Assembly: GCA_044227095.1 (NCBI GenBank)
Contig: JBGAFV010000001.1
Span: 1,860,001 to 1,924,000 of the forward strand
DNA from: JACMLD01 sp044227095
GTDB lineage: Bacteria > Bacteroidota > Bacteroidia > Chitinophagales > Chitinophagaceae
Length of the DNA stretch: 64,000 nucleotides
Direction of reading: 5' to 3'
A program made the translations under genes and the position numbers. Of this stretch, positions 53,522 through 62,695 are shown piece after piece; the stretch's first letter is position 1, and each line of letters opens with the position of its first letter. The notes beneath the pieces are model-generated. The model saw only the letters and a program-made list of their open reading frames with translations. It searched no databases and had not been told where the DNA came from.

Positions 53522-54919
53522 CTAAATTTCCCCCACCATCTTAGCCGGATCTACCCATGCGTCAAATTCTTCCGGTGTTACATAACCAAGTTTTACTGCC
53601 ATCTCTTTTAAAGTAGTACCTTCTTTATGTGCTTTTTGCGCAATCTCTGCAGCTTTATAATAACCAATTTTGGTATTGAGCGACGTAACCAGCATCAGCG
53701 AATTGTCGACATGTTTTTTAATATTTGCCTCAATAGGTGCCAGGCCAACAGCACATTTATCGTTAAAGCTTACACAACCATCGCCAATCAATCTTGCGCT
53801 GTGCAGGAAGTTATAGATCATTACAGGTTTAAAAACATTCAGTTCAAAATGGCCATTTGCACCACCAATACCAATGGCTACATCATTGCCCATTACCTGT
53901 GCTGCAATCATAGTAAGTGCTTCACACTGGGTAGGATTTACTTTACCCGGCATAATAGAAGAACCGGGTTCATTATCTGGTATAAACAATTCTCCTATAC
54001 CACTGCGGGGACCAGATGACAACATGCGTACATCATTTGCAATCTTCATTAAACTAACCGCAACAGTTTTTAATGCACCATGTGCTTCTACTATGGCATC
54101 ATGCGCAGCAAGTGCTTCAAATTTGTTTTCTGCAGTAATAAAAGGAAGGCCGGTTAATTTGGCTATGTGCTTTGCTACGTTTACAGAATAATTTTCCGGT
54201 GTATTTATACCAGTTCCTACAGCGGTGCCGCCAAGCGCCAGCTCACTTAAATGAGCTAATGTATTTTTAATAGCTTTCAATCCGTGGTTTAACTGTGATA
54301 CATAACCGCTAAATTCCTGTCCAACGGTTAATGGCGTTGCATCCATAAAGTGGGTGCGCCCAATCTTTACCACTTTCATAAACTCAGCGCTTTTGGCAGC
54401 AAGGGTATCACGCAGTTTTTCAATACCAGGTATGGTTACATCTACCAGTATTTTATAAGCCGCAATATGCATCGCCGTAGGAAAAGTATCGTTGCTGGAT
54501 TGCGATTTATTTACGTCATCATTTGGATGAAGAAATTTTTCTTTATCAGAAAGCTGGCCACCATTTATTACATGGCCGCGGTAAGCAACCACTTCATTCA
54601 CATTCATATTGCTTTGTGTGCCGCTGCCGGTTTGCCAAACTACCAATGGAAACCAGGCATCCAGTTTTCCTTCCAGTATTTCATCGCAGGCTTTACCAAT
54701 AAGATCGCTTTTTTCTTTTGGCAGTACACCCGCTTCAAGATTGGTAAGCGCTGCTGCTTTTTTGAGGTAAGCAAACGCTTTAATAATCTCTTTGGGCATT
54801 TTATTAATATCCTGCGCAATCTTAAAATTGTCAATACTGCGCTGCGTTTGTGCACCATACATTGCATCCACAGGCACTTTCACTTCGCCCATGGTATCTT
54901 TTTCAATTCTGTATTCCAT
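53522..54919 (-). CDS. fumC: Class II fumarate hydratase
   Basis: FumC interconverts fumarate and malate in the citric acid cycle without an iron-sulfur cluster. The 465-residue length is standard. Family signatures are YGAQTQRSIDNF near residue 20, WQTGSGTQSNMNVNEV near 94, KSQSSNDTFPTAMHIAA near 133, the GRTHFMDATPLTVGQE block near 182 and the fumarate lyase signature GSSIMPGKVNP near 318. The start MEYRIEKDTMGEVKVP is clear. It is divergent from the fucosidase locus, with the LacI-type palindrome between them. The 3' end abuts the composite repeat. Confidence 0.97.
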   Translation of the reverse strand: MEYRIEKDTMGEVKVPVDAMYGAQTQRSIDNFKIAQDINKMPKEIIKAFAYLKKAAALTNLEAGVLPKEKSDLIGKACDEILEGKLDAWFPLVVWQTGSGTQSNMNVNEVVAYRGHVINGGQLSDKEKFLHPNDDVNKSQSSNDTFPTAMHIAAYKILVDVTIPGIEKLRDTLAAKSAEFMKVVKIGRTHFMDATPLTVGQEFSGYVSQLNHGLKAIKNTLAHLSELALGGTAVGTGINTPENYSVNVAKHIAKLTGLPFITAENKFEALAAHDAIVEAHGALKTVAVSLMKIANDVRMLSSGPRSGIGELFIPDNEPGSSIMPGKVNPTQCEALTMIAAQVMGNDVAIGIGGANGHFELNVFKPVMIYNFLHSARLIGDGCVSFNDKCAVGLAPIEANIKKHVDNSLMLVTSLNTKIGYYKAAEIAQKAHKEGTTLKEMAVKLGYVTPEEFDAWVDPAKMVGEI

Positions 54920-55031
54920 ATGCTTTTTTAAATTTTAGCAGAACATCTGCATTAAACAGGGCGGTAAAGGTAATAAAAGAACAGATTGCCGCGGAAGCAG
55001 TATTTATTGCTTTCATCTATACGTTTATGTC

Positions 55032-55045
55032 CGCAAACGTTTGCG
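55032..55045. promoter_or_regulatory. Predicted LacI/PurR-family operator
   Basis: CGCAAACGTTTGCG is a perfect 14-bp palindrome with the central CG and the AAACGTTT core typical of LacI/PurR/CcpA family operators. It lies 95 bases before the GH29 start and 113 bases before the fumC start, in the divergent gap. No LacI-family gene is in the window. Confidence 0.6.
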
Positions 55046-55139
55046 CTATATTTAAATTGATAAAGGTTTAAGAGCGTATAAAGTGTATTTTAGTAACCGG
55101 TAAGAAATATAGCGCTTAACTTTAAATGAAATAACCTGT

Positions 55140-57278
55140 ATGAGAAAACTATTACTAACGAATGCATTTTGCCTGCTCATTTTTTGCCTCGCTGCGCAAC
55201 CCTATCAACCCAACTGGGCATCGCTTGATGCAAGGCCAACACCGCAATGGTTTAAAGATGTAAAGTTTGGCATTTTTATTCACTGGGGTGTGTATTCAGT
55301 TCCGGGTTTCAGTAAAAAAGGACAATACGCAGAATGGTACCAACATGCATTAAAGAGTAACGACTCTGCAGCAAATGCCTATCATAAAAATAAATTTGGT
55401 AACCTTACTTATTATCAGCTTGCTGACCAGTTTAAAGCAGAATTGTTTAACCCGGATGAATGGGCAAAAGTGTTTGAACAATCTGGCGCAAAATATATTG
55501 TGCTTACCTCTAAACACCACGATGGTTTTACACTATGGCCCAGCAAAGAAGCCGACCGCGACTGGGGCTTTCCATGGAATGCAGTTGCTGTTGGTCCTAA
55601 AAGAGATCTCATAAAAGATTTGTTTGCTGCTGTAAGAAAAACATCTGTGCATGCAGGCATGTATTATTCTTTGTACGAATGGTATAATCCATTGTGGCTT
55701 TCTGATAGAAATAAATTTGTAACAGAACATACATGGCCGCAAATGAAAGAGCTGATCAATACTTATCAGCCCGATGTGTTTTGGACGGATGGCGATTGGG
55801 ATGCGCCTGCAGAAACATGGAAGAGCCAGGAGTTTTTAACATGGCTATACAATGAGAGCCCGGTAAAAGACAGGATTGTGGTGAACGATCGCTGGGGTTC
55901 TGGTTTGCGTTTTAATCATGCAGGAATTTATACGCCGGAGTATCAGCCAGATCTTGATTTTGAAGATCATTACTGGGAAGAAAGCCGCGGCATGGGTTTT
56001 AGTTATGGCTATAACCGCGAAGAAGATGCATGGGATTATAATTCTGCGCAATCGCTGGTATTGCAGTTAATTGATAAAGTAAGCAGCGGCGGAAATTTTT
56101 TATTGGACATTGGCCCGGATGAACATGGAAAAATTCCACCAATAATGCAGGAACGTTTATTGCAAATTGGCGACTGGATGAAAATAAACAACGAGGCAAT
56201 CTACAATACAATAAGATGGAAAACACCTTCTCAATGGAGCGACGGAATGAAAGGCTTTAAACCAAAAACGGGCAGTGGCGATTTGTTATTAAAACTAACT
56301 GTTGATCCAGATCCTGGTTATGCAGTAAAAGAAATTTTTTATACCTATAACCCAACAAGCAATTCGCTCTATGCCATTTTTCCAAAGTATCCAGAAAATA
56401 ATAAGCTGGTATTAAAATCTGTTACGCTTCCGTCAGGTACAGCCATCAGCTTTTTATCAACCAAAGAAAATGTTAGCTGGAAGCAGGAAGGAGAAAATGT
56501 TGTAATTAATTTGCCCGCATACGATCCCAACAAAATAAAAGCACCTTACGCTTATGCTGTAAAAATTAATAACTACGGCATGTTTGAAAAAAAACCGCTA
56601 ATAAAAGTTGATTACAAAAACGTATTGCAACCAGTTGTTACGCTAGCTGTACCGGGTGTAGAAACCATACGGTATACAACAGATGGATCTGAGCCAACGC
56701 TGCAATCTGATTTGTATACAAAACCATTTACCATAAGCCAGACAAGTGTTGTTAATGCAAAAGCATTTCTTGCAGGATCATTGCCAAGCAGCACAGCATC
56801 GGAAAAAGTTATTAAATACGAGTGGCTGAAAGCATCTTCGCCCGCTAACCTTCAGCCTGGTCTTTTGTATAAATATTATGAACCCGCAGGTAATGCAACA
56901 CTTCAATCAATAAAAAATACAACGGCAGCAAAAGAAGGTGTTACAAATGTTATCACAAATTCTTTACAGCAAAGAAGAGAAAACTTTGCATTGCTGTTTG
57001 ATGGCTATATTAAAATTGGCAAGGATGGCTTCTATACTTTCTTCACCAATTCTGATGACGGCAGCAAATTATTTATTGATGACATAGAAGTGGTAGACAA
57101 TGATGGCGACCACGGCAACAGGGGCAAAAGCGGTAAAGCAATTTTGAAAAAAGGCTATCATAAAATTACAGTGCAGTATTATAATGGTACGGGAGAAAAC
57201 AGTCTTGAAGTTTTGATGCAACCAGAAGGCGGAACTAAAAGTGTGTTGGCACCGGCCATATTGTTTCATTCAAAATAG
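55140..57278 (+). CDS. GH29 alpha-L-fucosidase with PA14 domain
   Basis: A 712-residue secreted enzyme that would release terminal L-fucose from glycans. The signal peptide spans about residues 1-20 (FCLAAQ). The GH29 catalytic domain (about 25-360) shows WFKDVKFGIFIHWGVYSVPGF, KYIVLTSKHHDGFTLWPS, and DVFWTDGDWD near 219, which carries the nucleophile aspartate. A beta domain follows, then a CHB_HEX_C-type segment (RYTTDGSEPT near 525) and a C-terminal PA14 domain (about 580-710, with FFTNSDDGSKLFIDD), likely carbohydrate-binding. No T9SS tail is seen, so it is probably periplasmic. It is first in the plus-strand carbohydrate locus. Confidence 0.94.
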   Translation: MRKLLLTNAFCLLIFCLAAQPYQPNWASLDARPTPQWFKDVKFGIFIHWGVYSVPGFSKKGQYAEWYQHALKSNDSAANAYHKNKFGNLTYYQLADQFKAELFNPDEWAKVFEQSGAKYIVLTSKHHDGFTLWPSKEADRDWGFPWNAVAVGPKRDLIKDLFAAVRKTSVHAGMYYSLYEWYNPLWLSDRNKFVTEHTWPQMKELINTYQPDVFWTDGDWDAPAETWKSQEFLTWLYNESPVKDRIVVNDRWGSGLRFNHAGIYTPEYQPDLDFEDHYWEESRGMGFSYGYNREEDAWDYNSAQSLVLQLIDKVSSGGNFLLDIGPDEHGKIPPIMQERLLQIGDWMKINNEAIYNTIRWKTPSQWSDGMKGFKPKTGSGDLLLKLTVDPDPGYAVKEIFYTYNPTSNSLYAIFPKYPENNKLVLKSVTLPSGTAISFLSTKENVSWKQEGENVVINLPAYDPNKIKAPYAYAVKINNYGMFEKKPLIKVDYKNVLQPVVTLAVPGVETIRYTTDGSEPTLQSDLYTKPFTISQTSVVNAKAFLAGSLPSSTASEKVIKYEWLKASSPANLQPGLLYKYYEPAGNATLQSIKNTTAAKEGVTNVITNSLQQRRENFALLFDGYIKIGKDGFYTFFTNSDDGSKLFIDDIEVVDNDGDHGNRGKSGKAILKKGYHKITVQYYNGTGENSLEVLMQPEGGTKSVLAPAILFHSK

Positions 57279-57370
57279 TATTTAGTATTGAGTATGTAGT
57301 AGTAAGACTCTGACGCCAGAAAATAATTTATCCATGCCTTGTATCTGAATACTATATACTCAGTACTATG
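57279..57370. repeat. Intergenic 'TAGTATT' repeat, second copy
   Basis: Contains ATAGTATTTAGTATTGAGTATG and, in opposite orientation, AATACTATATACTCAGTACT, matching the family at 21486-21602. Confidence 0.6.
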
Positions 57371-57403
57371 TTTTGTAACCAGCAGAATTAACACAGATAA
57401 ATC

Positions 57404-57525
57404 ATCGTTGCGTCGCACACTTCAGCTAACGAAGCATTATTGAATTGCGGTTTTTATGTTCCGTAGGAACATTTGATGGGTAGAAAAATAATTTGAATGT
57501 GAATTGCGTGCCGTAGGTACGCTGG
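57404..57525. repeat. Intergenic repeat with CCGTAGG palindromes
   Basis: ATCGTTGCGTCGCACACTT (related to the complement near 29989) is followed by TGTTCCGTAGGAACA (57458-57472) and TGCCGTAGGTACG (57508-57520), two palindrome-like hairpins with the same core, and GATGGGTAGAAAAAT between. It is non-coding. Confidence 0.6.
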
Positions 57526-57542
57526 TGCTATATAATAAGTTT

Positions 57543-59744
57543 ATGAAAAAAATCATTGCCATTTTATTGTGTACCGGAACAATGCTAACCGCTATTGCGC
57601 AGGATAATGAGTTGCCTGTAATACCGCTATATACAGCAGCAAAAGAAAATAAAGCAGTAAACGATTGGCTGGTTATACCTGAAAAAGAAAAGGCAGCAAT
57701 TTACAAGTATGCGAACGGTAAGGATATTGTATTGTACAACGGGCTAATAAAAAGAGTTTTTAGGATGATGCCCAATGTAGCCTGCATTGATTACAAAAAC
57801 ATGAGCAACGGGCAGCAACTGCTGCGTGCTGTAAAACCAGAAGCAAGAATTACAATAGACGGCAAAGATTATAATGTTGGCGGATTGTATGGTCAAACTG
57901 AAAATGCCTACCTGCTGCCAGAGTGGGTAGATGCGTTTAAAGATAACAGCAATGATTTTCATTGTACGAATTATGCTGTTGGCAAAATTCAGCCAAAATT
58001 AAACTGGAAGCCATCATCAAAAAATTTTCACAAATCAATACCTGCGCAAGGAGTAACGCTTGGTTTTATTTACACTTCTTCATTGCCACAATTAAGCGGC
58101 TTGCAGGTAACCATAAATTATGAATTGTACGATGGCATACCGCTTATTGTAAAATCTTTGTCTATTATAAACAAAGGAGAACAGCCGCATAAACTAAATC
58201 GTGTAGTAAACGAAATTCTTGCTTTTACAGAAGAAGAAAGCGCTGTTGTAGGAACCCCGGAGCAAATGAAAAAACAGCACGGCATTTATGTAGAAACCAA
58301 TTATGCATTCAACAATGCCATGCGTTACGACATCAGCGATCAAACCACGCATTGGAAAGCAGACAGCAGTTATACATCTCAGGTAAATTATTATTATCAA
58401 ACACCTTGTTTGCTGGAAGTATATCCTGATAAAGCACCGGGCATAGAATTGCAACCCGGCGAAACATTTAATTCCGTGCGTACGCATGAATTATTAATGG
58501 ATGGTTATGACAGGGAAAGAAGAGGGCTTGCTATAAGAAGAATGTACCAGGTTGTTGCGCCCTGGACAAATGAAAACCCCATCTTCATGCACCTGGTTAG
58601 TAAAAATGATGATGAAGTTATAAATGCAGTAAATCAATGCACAGCTACCGGTTATGAAGCATTGATTTTAAGTTTTGGTAGTCATTGCAATATGGAAGAT
58701 ACCAGTGCAATCAATATAAAGAAATGGAAAGCATTAGCCGATTATGCGCATGGCAAAAATATTTTGATAGGCAGTTATTCTTTGTTCAGCTCCAGGAGAA
58801 TAAGCGATGAAGATGATGTAATAGATCCTGCAACAGGTAAACCAGGCGGTGCATTTTTTGGTAATGCCCCTTGCTATGGTAGCAAATGGGGCCTCGCTTA
58901 TTTAGAGAAGATTAAATATTTTATAAGTAAAACTGGTTTCAACATTTTTGAAAATGATGGCCCTTATCCAGGAGATGTTTGCGCTTCCACAACACATCCC
59001 GGTCATAAAGGATTAGACGATAGCCAGTGGCGACAAATGGAATTGCAGAAGAGTTTATACCATTGGTGCAATGAAAATGGTATTTATGTAAATGCACCTG
59101 ATTGGTATTTTTTAGATGGCACCAATAAAACTGGATTGGGCTACCGCGAAGTAAATTTTTCTTTATCAAGGGAGCAGCAAAAAATTTTAAACCGCCAGAA
59201 TATTTTTGATGGCCTTTGGGAAAAAACGGGATCAATGAGCTGGGGTTTTGTTCCGCTTACAAAATACCAGGGTGGAGATGCTAGTGCTGTGCTGGAACCA
59301 TTGAATGAACACCTTGCAGATTACAAACAACTAATGATGCAGTATTATGGAGCGGGTGTGCAAGCCTGTTACCGTGGTCCGCGATTGTATGATACAGATG
59401 CAACAAAGCAAACAGTAAGTGAAGTCATAAACTGGTATAAAAAGTATTTTGATATTCTTAATTCAGATCTTATTCATTTGCGGCGAGCAGATGGCCGCGA
59501 TTGGGACGGATGGATGCATGTAAACCCGGCGCTTGCTAATAAAGCATTGGTAATGTTGTTTAACCCGTTGAAGCAAACCATTACACGTACAATTGATCTT
59601 CCATTATATTATACGGGTCTTAGCAAACAGGCAACTGTAATATTAAATGGTAAAGCAACAGTTTATAATTTAGACAGAGATTTTAATGCAAAGGTTAGCA
59701 TCAGCATTCCCGCAGAAAGTTATGTATGGTTTGTGGTGAAGTAA
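57543..59744 (+). CDS. Secreted glycoside hydrolase-like protein (clan GH-D-like), unassigned family
   Basis: The ATG at 57543 gives 733 residues with a signal peptide (about 1-19, LTAIAQ). The N-terminal 350 residues are a beta-sandwich-like supersandwich domain. The middle (about 360-640) looks like a TIM barrel: YEALILSFGSHCNMED, ILIGSYSLFSSRRI, FNIFENDGPYPGDVC (near 465; candidate acidic nucleophile D468), and YVNAPDWYFLDGTNKTG. A C-terminal beta domain ends VWFVVK. The layout resembles GH36-type alpha-galactosidases but lacks the usual KxD motif, so the family and substrate are unassigned. An upstream ATG adds only 13 residues. The linkage to GH29 suggests joint glycan breakdown. Confidence 0.7.
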   Translation: MKKIIAILLCTGTMLTAIAQDNELPVIPLYTAAKENKAVNDWLVIPEKEKAAIYKYANGKDIVLYNGLIKRVFRMMPNVACIDYKNMSNGQQLLRAVKPEARITIDGKDYNVGGLYGQTENAYLLPEWVDAFKDNSNDFHCTNYAVGKIQPKLNWKPSSKNFHKSIPAQGVTLGFIYTSSLPQLSGLQVTINYELYDGIPLIVKSLSIINKGEQPHKLNRVVNEILAFTEEESAVVGTPEQMKKQHGIYVETNYAFNNAMRYDISDQTTHWKADSSYTSQVNYYYQTPCLLEVYPDKAPGIELQPGETFNSVRTHELLMDGYDRERRGLAIRRMYQVVAPWTNENPIFMHLVSKNDDEVINAVNQCTATGYEALILSFGSHCNMEDTSAINIKKWKALADYAHGKNILIGSYSLFSSRRISDEDDVIDPATGKPGGAFFGNAPCYGSKWGLAYLEKIKYFISKTGFNIFENDGPYPGDVCASTTHPGHKGLDDSQWRQMELQKSLYHWCNENGIYVNAPDWYFLDGTNKTGLGYREVNFSLSREQQKILNRQNIFDGLWEKTGSMSWGFVPLTKYQGGDASAVLEPLNEHLADYKQLMMQYYGAGVQACYRGPRLYDTDATKQTVSEVINWYKKYFDILNSDLIHLRRADGRDWDGWMHVNPALANKALVMLFNPLKQTITRTIDLPLYYTGLSKQATVILNGKATVYNLDRDFNAKVSISIPAESYVWFVVK

Positions 59745-59834
59745 GCATCAAAATATAATTCTCAAATCATAAAAATCTGCGTTCCATAAATGCACTGAAA
59801 CACGTAACTTTAAAACCATTCAATTGCATGCTGC

Positions 59835-62597
59835 ATGAAACGTATTTTTCAAACAAAATCATTGCTGATAATAGCCACGTTGGCAGCTGGCATTGGCATC
59901 CTCATCTATACTACCCGCAGCCAGACAATTGATTATAACACACAGGTAAAACCCATCTTCAACAAAAACTGCATTACTTGTCACGGTGGTGTACGCCGCA
60001 AAGCTGGGTTTAGTTTGCTTTTTAGATCAGAAGCATTGGCCAATACAGAATCGGGCAAGCCTGCCATTATACCCGGAGATCCTGAGCACAGCGAAATGAT
60101 ACGCCGGCTTACATTAAAAGATCCCGAAGAAAGAATGCCGTACAAGCACGAACCGCTTACTGCAAATGAAATTGATATTTTAAGAAAATGGGTAAAGCAG
60201 GGAGCGCAATGGGGCAACCACTGGGCATATATTCCGGTGCAATCTGTTAATGTTCCTGTAGCATCAAAATTGTTTGGCTTTTTTGGTTCTGCAAAAGACG
60301 ATTGGGCAAGGAACGATATCGATCACTTTATTTTGCAAAAGCTCCAGGAGAAAAAACTTATACATGCGCAGGAAGCAGATAAGGCAACATTGCTAAGAAG
60401 GGTTAGCCTTGATATAACCGGCATGCCTGCGCCAGGTAAACTTGCACAACAATTTTTTGCAGATAAGTCGGATAAAGCCTATGAAAATGTTGTTGACAGC
60501 CTGCTTGCTTCACCACATTACGGAGAGCGATGGGCTGCTATGTGGATGGATCTTGCCCGCTATGCAGATACAAAAGGTTATGAACGAGATGATGCCCGTA
60601 CTATATGGCGTTACCGCGACTGGCTAATAAAAGCTTTTAATGATAACAAACCTTATGATCAGTTTTTAACTGAACAGATTGCAGGAGATTTACTTCCAAA
60701 TCCTACCGATGCGCAATTGATTGCTACTGCTTTTCACCGTAATACCATGACCAATGATGAAGGCGGAACAGACAACGAAGAATTCAGAACTTCGGCTGTG
60801 CTTGACCGTGTGAACACAACCTGGGAAGCTTTAATGGGAACTACCTTTGCTTGTGTGCAATGCCATAGTCATCCTTACGATCCGTTTACACATGATGAGT
60901 ATTATAAGTTCATGGCTTTCTTTAACAATACAAGAGATGAAGATACTTATGCAGATTATCCTGTGCTGCGCAGTTTTTCAGATTCCGCCAGGGAAGAAAG
61001 TAATAAATTGAACGAGTGGTTGAGTAAAAACGCAAACCCGGAACAAACAAAAGAAATCAACCAATTTATAAAAACATGGCAGCCTGCTATTAATTCTTTG
61101 TATTGCGATGAGTTTGTAAATGGCGATCTGAATGATACCAAATGGGTGGCTTTGCGCAATAAAGGAATGGTGCGCATGCCGCATACAAATCTTAACAGCA
61201 AAACAGAACTTATTTTCCGATATGAAGCGTATGTTCCGGGCGGTATTTTTCAGATACATGCAGATAAACCAGACGGGCCGGTAATTGCATCTGTTCCTTT
61301 AAAAGTTACAAAAGGCTGGGAGATAACTGCTGTTCCTGCAATAGCAATAGCAGGCGTGCATGATTTTTATCTTACACTAACCAATAACAATGTAAAGAGG
61401 CCGGAAGACAATGCCGCTATGTTCGACTGGTTTTATTTTGGCGATCCATTTCCAGGGGCAAAACAACCCGGTTATGAAGAGAATAAGAAAAGATACTTTG
61501 GACTGATAAGCATGCAAACAACAGTAACGCCTATTATGATTGAAAACCCGGATGGCATGCAACGCATATCTCATGTATTTGAAAGGGGCAACTGGCTGGT
61601 AAAAGGAGATGTGGTAACTCCCGGTGTGCCACATGCGCTAAACCCAATGCCCGCCAATGCACCTAAAAACAGGATGGGACTTGCCATGTGGCTAACCAGT
61701 AAGCAAAATCCGCTTACAGCAAGAACAATGGTAAACCGCATGTGGGAGCAATTGTTTGGAACAGGACTTGTAGAAACGCTGGAAGATTTGGGTACGCAGG
61801 GCATTCCGCCTACGCACAAAGAGCTGTTGGATTATCTTTCTTATAAATTTATGTATGCCTATAACTGGGACGTAAAAAAATTATTGAAAGAGATAGTAAT
61901 GTCTGCCACCTACCAGCAGGATTCTAAAGTTTCAAAAGATGATTTGGATAAAGACCAGGCCAATAAATATTATGCAAGAGGGCCGCGGGTGCGTTTGTCT
62001 GCAGAGCAGTTGCGTGACCAGGCTTTAAGCGTTACGGGTTTAATGAGCGATAAAATGTATGGCCCAAGTGTAATGCCTTACCAACCCGATGGTATATGGC
62101 GTTCTCCCTATGATGGACTTAAATGGGAGTTGAGCAAGGGCGAAAATAAATACCGCCGTGCAGTGTACACATACTGGAAACGAACAGCTCCTTATCCTGC
62201 TATGATGACGTTTGACGGTGTGGCCAGAGAAGTTTGTACGGCAAGGCGCATACGTACAAATACACCTTTGCAGGCATTAACTGGTCTTAATGATGAAGCT
62301 ACGCTTGATATGGCCAGAAAGTTTGCATTAAAGTTGGAAGAGCTATTCCCTAAAAATCAGCAGCAACAAATTACTGTAGTGTATGAAAGGGCAACCGGCC
62401 ATTCAATAGAAGCACCGGCACTTGCTACACTAACAAGGTTATATAGCGAAGCATTGAACAAATTCAATAACAATAAAGAAAACGCCTGCGAAATGGCTGG
62501 CAGTTATATAAACGATGGTAACACTGCAGCAACTGCAGCAATGGTGGTGGTTATTAATACAGTATTGAATTTAGATGAAGTGATAACGAAGAATTGA
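59835..62597 (+). CDS. DUF1549/DUF1553 protein with cytochrome-c-like N terminus (PSCyt1)
   Basis: A 920-residue protein with an N-terminal membrane anchor or signal (about 7-25). A PSCyt1 c-type cytochrome domain follows (about 35-125; CITCHGG near 46 gives the CxxCH haem site, with the EERMPYKH block near 97 as landmark). The DUF1549 region (about 155-375) carries LLRRVSLDITGMPAP, and CVQCHSHPYDPFTHDEYYKF near 337 gives a second CxxCH. The DUF1553 domain (about 610-890) has RMVNRMWEQLFG-like (TMVNRMWEQLFG) and ARRIRTNTPLQALTGLND. This family is abundant in Planctomycetes and its function is unproven. It is normally paired with a DUF1501 protein, as here. Confidence 0.92.
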   Translation: MKRIFQTKSLLIIATLAAGIGILIYTTRSQTIDYNTQVKPIFNKNCITCHGGVRRKAGFSLLFRSEALANTESGKPAIIPGDPEHSEMIRRLTLKDPEERMPYKHEPLTANEIDILRKWVKQGAQWGNHWAYIPVQSVNVPVASKLFGFFGSAKDDWARNDIDHFILQKLQEKKLIHAQEADKATLLRRVSLDITGMPAPGKLAQQFFADKSDKAYENVVDSLLASPHYGERWAAMWMDLARYADTKGYERDDARTIWRYRDWLIKAFNDNKPYDQFLTEQIAGDLLPNPTDAQLIATAFHRNTMTNDEGGTDNEEFRTSAVLDRVNTTWEALMGTTFACVQCHSHPYDPFTHDEYYKFMAFFNNTRDEDTYADYPVLRSFSDSAREESNKLNEWLSKNANPEQTKEINQFIKTWQPAINSLYCDEFVNGDLNDTKWVALRNKGMVRMPHTNLNSKTELIFRYEAYVPGGIFQIHADKPDGPVIASVPLKVTKGWEITAVPAIAIAGVHDFYLTLTNNNVKRPEDNAAMFDWFYFGDPFPGAKQPGYEENKKRYFGLISMQTTVTPIMIENPDGMQRISHVFERGNWLVKGDVVTPGVPHALNPMPANAPKNRMGLAMWLTSKQNPLTARTMVNRMWEQLFGTGLVETLEDLGTQGIPPTHKELLDYLSYKFMYAYNWDVKKLLKEIVMSATYQQDSKVSKDDLDKDQANKYYARGPRVRLSAEQLRDQALSVTGLMSDKMYGPSVMPYQPDGIWRSPYDGLKWELSKGENKYRRAVYTYWKRTAPYPAMMTFDGVAREVCTARRIRTNTPLQALTGLNDEATLDMARKFALKLEELFPKNQQQQITVVYERATGHSIEAPALATLTRLYSEALNKFNNNKENACEMAGSYINDGNTAATAAMVVVINTVLNLDEVITKN

Positions 62598-62602
62598 GTT
62601 AG

Positions 62603-62681
62603 AACCACGGTGACACGCGGAACACAAAGAAACACAGTGATATTCTCAGTGTACCTCTGTGTTTTTAGTGCCTCCGTGGTT
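62603..62681. repeat. CCACGG inverted repeat before the DUF1501 gene
   Basis: AACCACGGTGACAC at 62603-62616 faces GTGCCTCCGTGGTT ending at 62681. The inner segments AACACAAAGAAACACAG and CCTCTGTGTTTTT extend the match. It belongs to the same CCACAGAG/CACAG family as the composite repeats and could fold into a long hairpin. Confidence 0.7.
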
Positions 62682-62695
62682 AAATAAAATATATT

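Noticed and set aside
54350..54931. 193-codon frame on the plus strand within fumC
   Set aside because: It is antisense to conserved fumarase motifs and shows no independent features.
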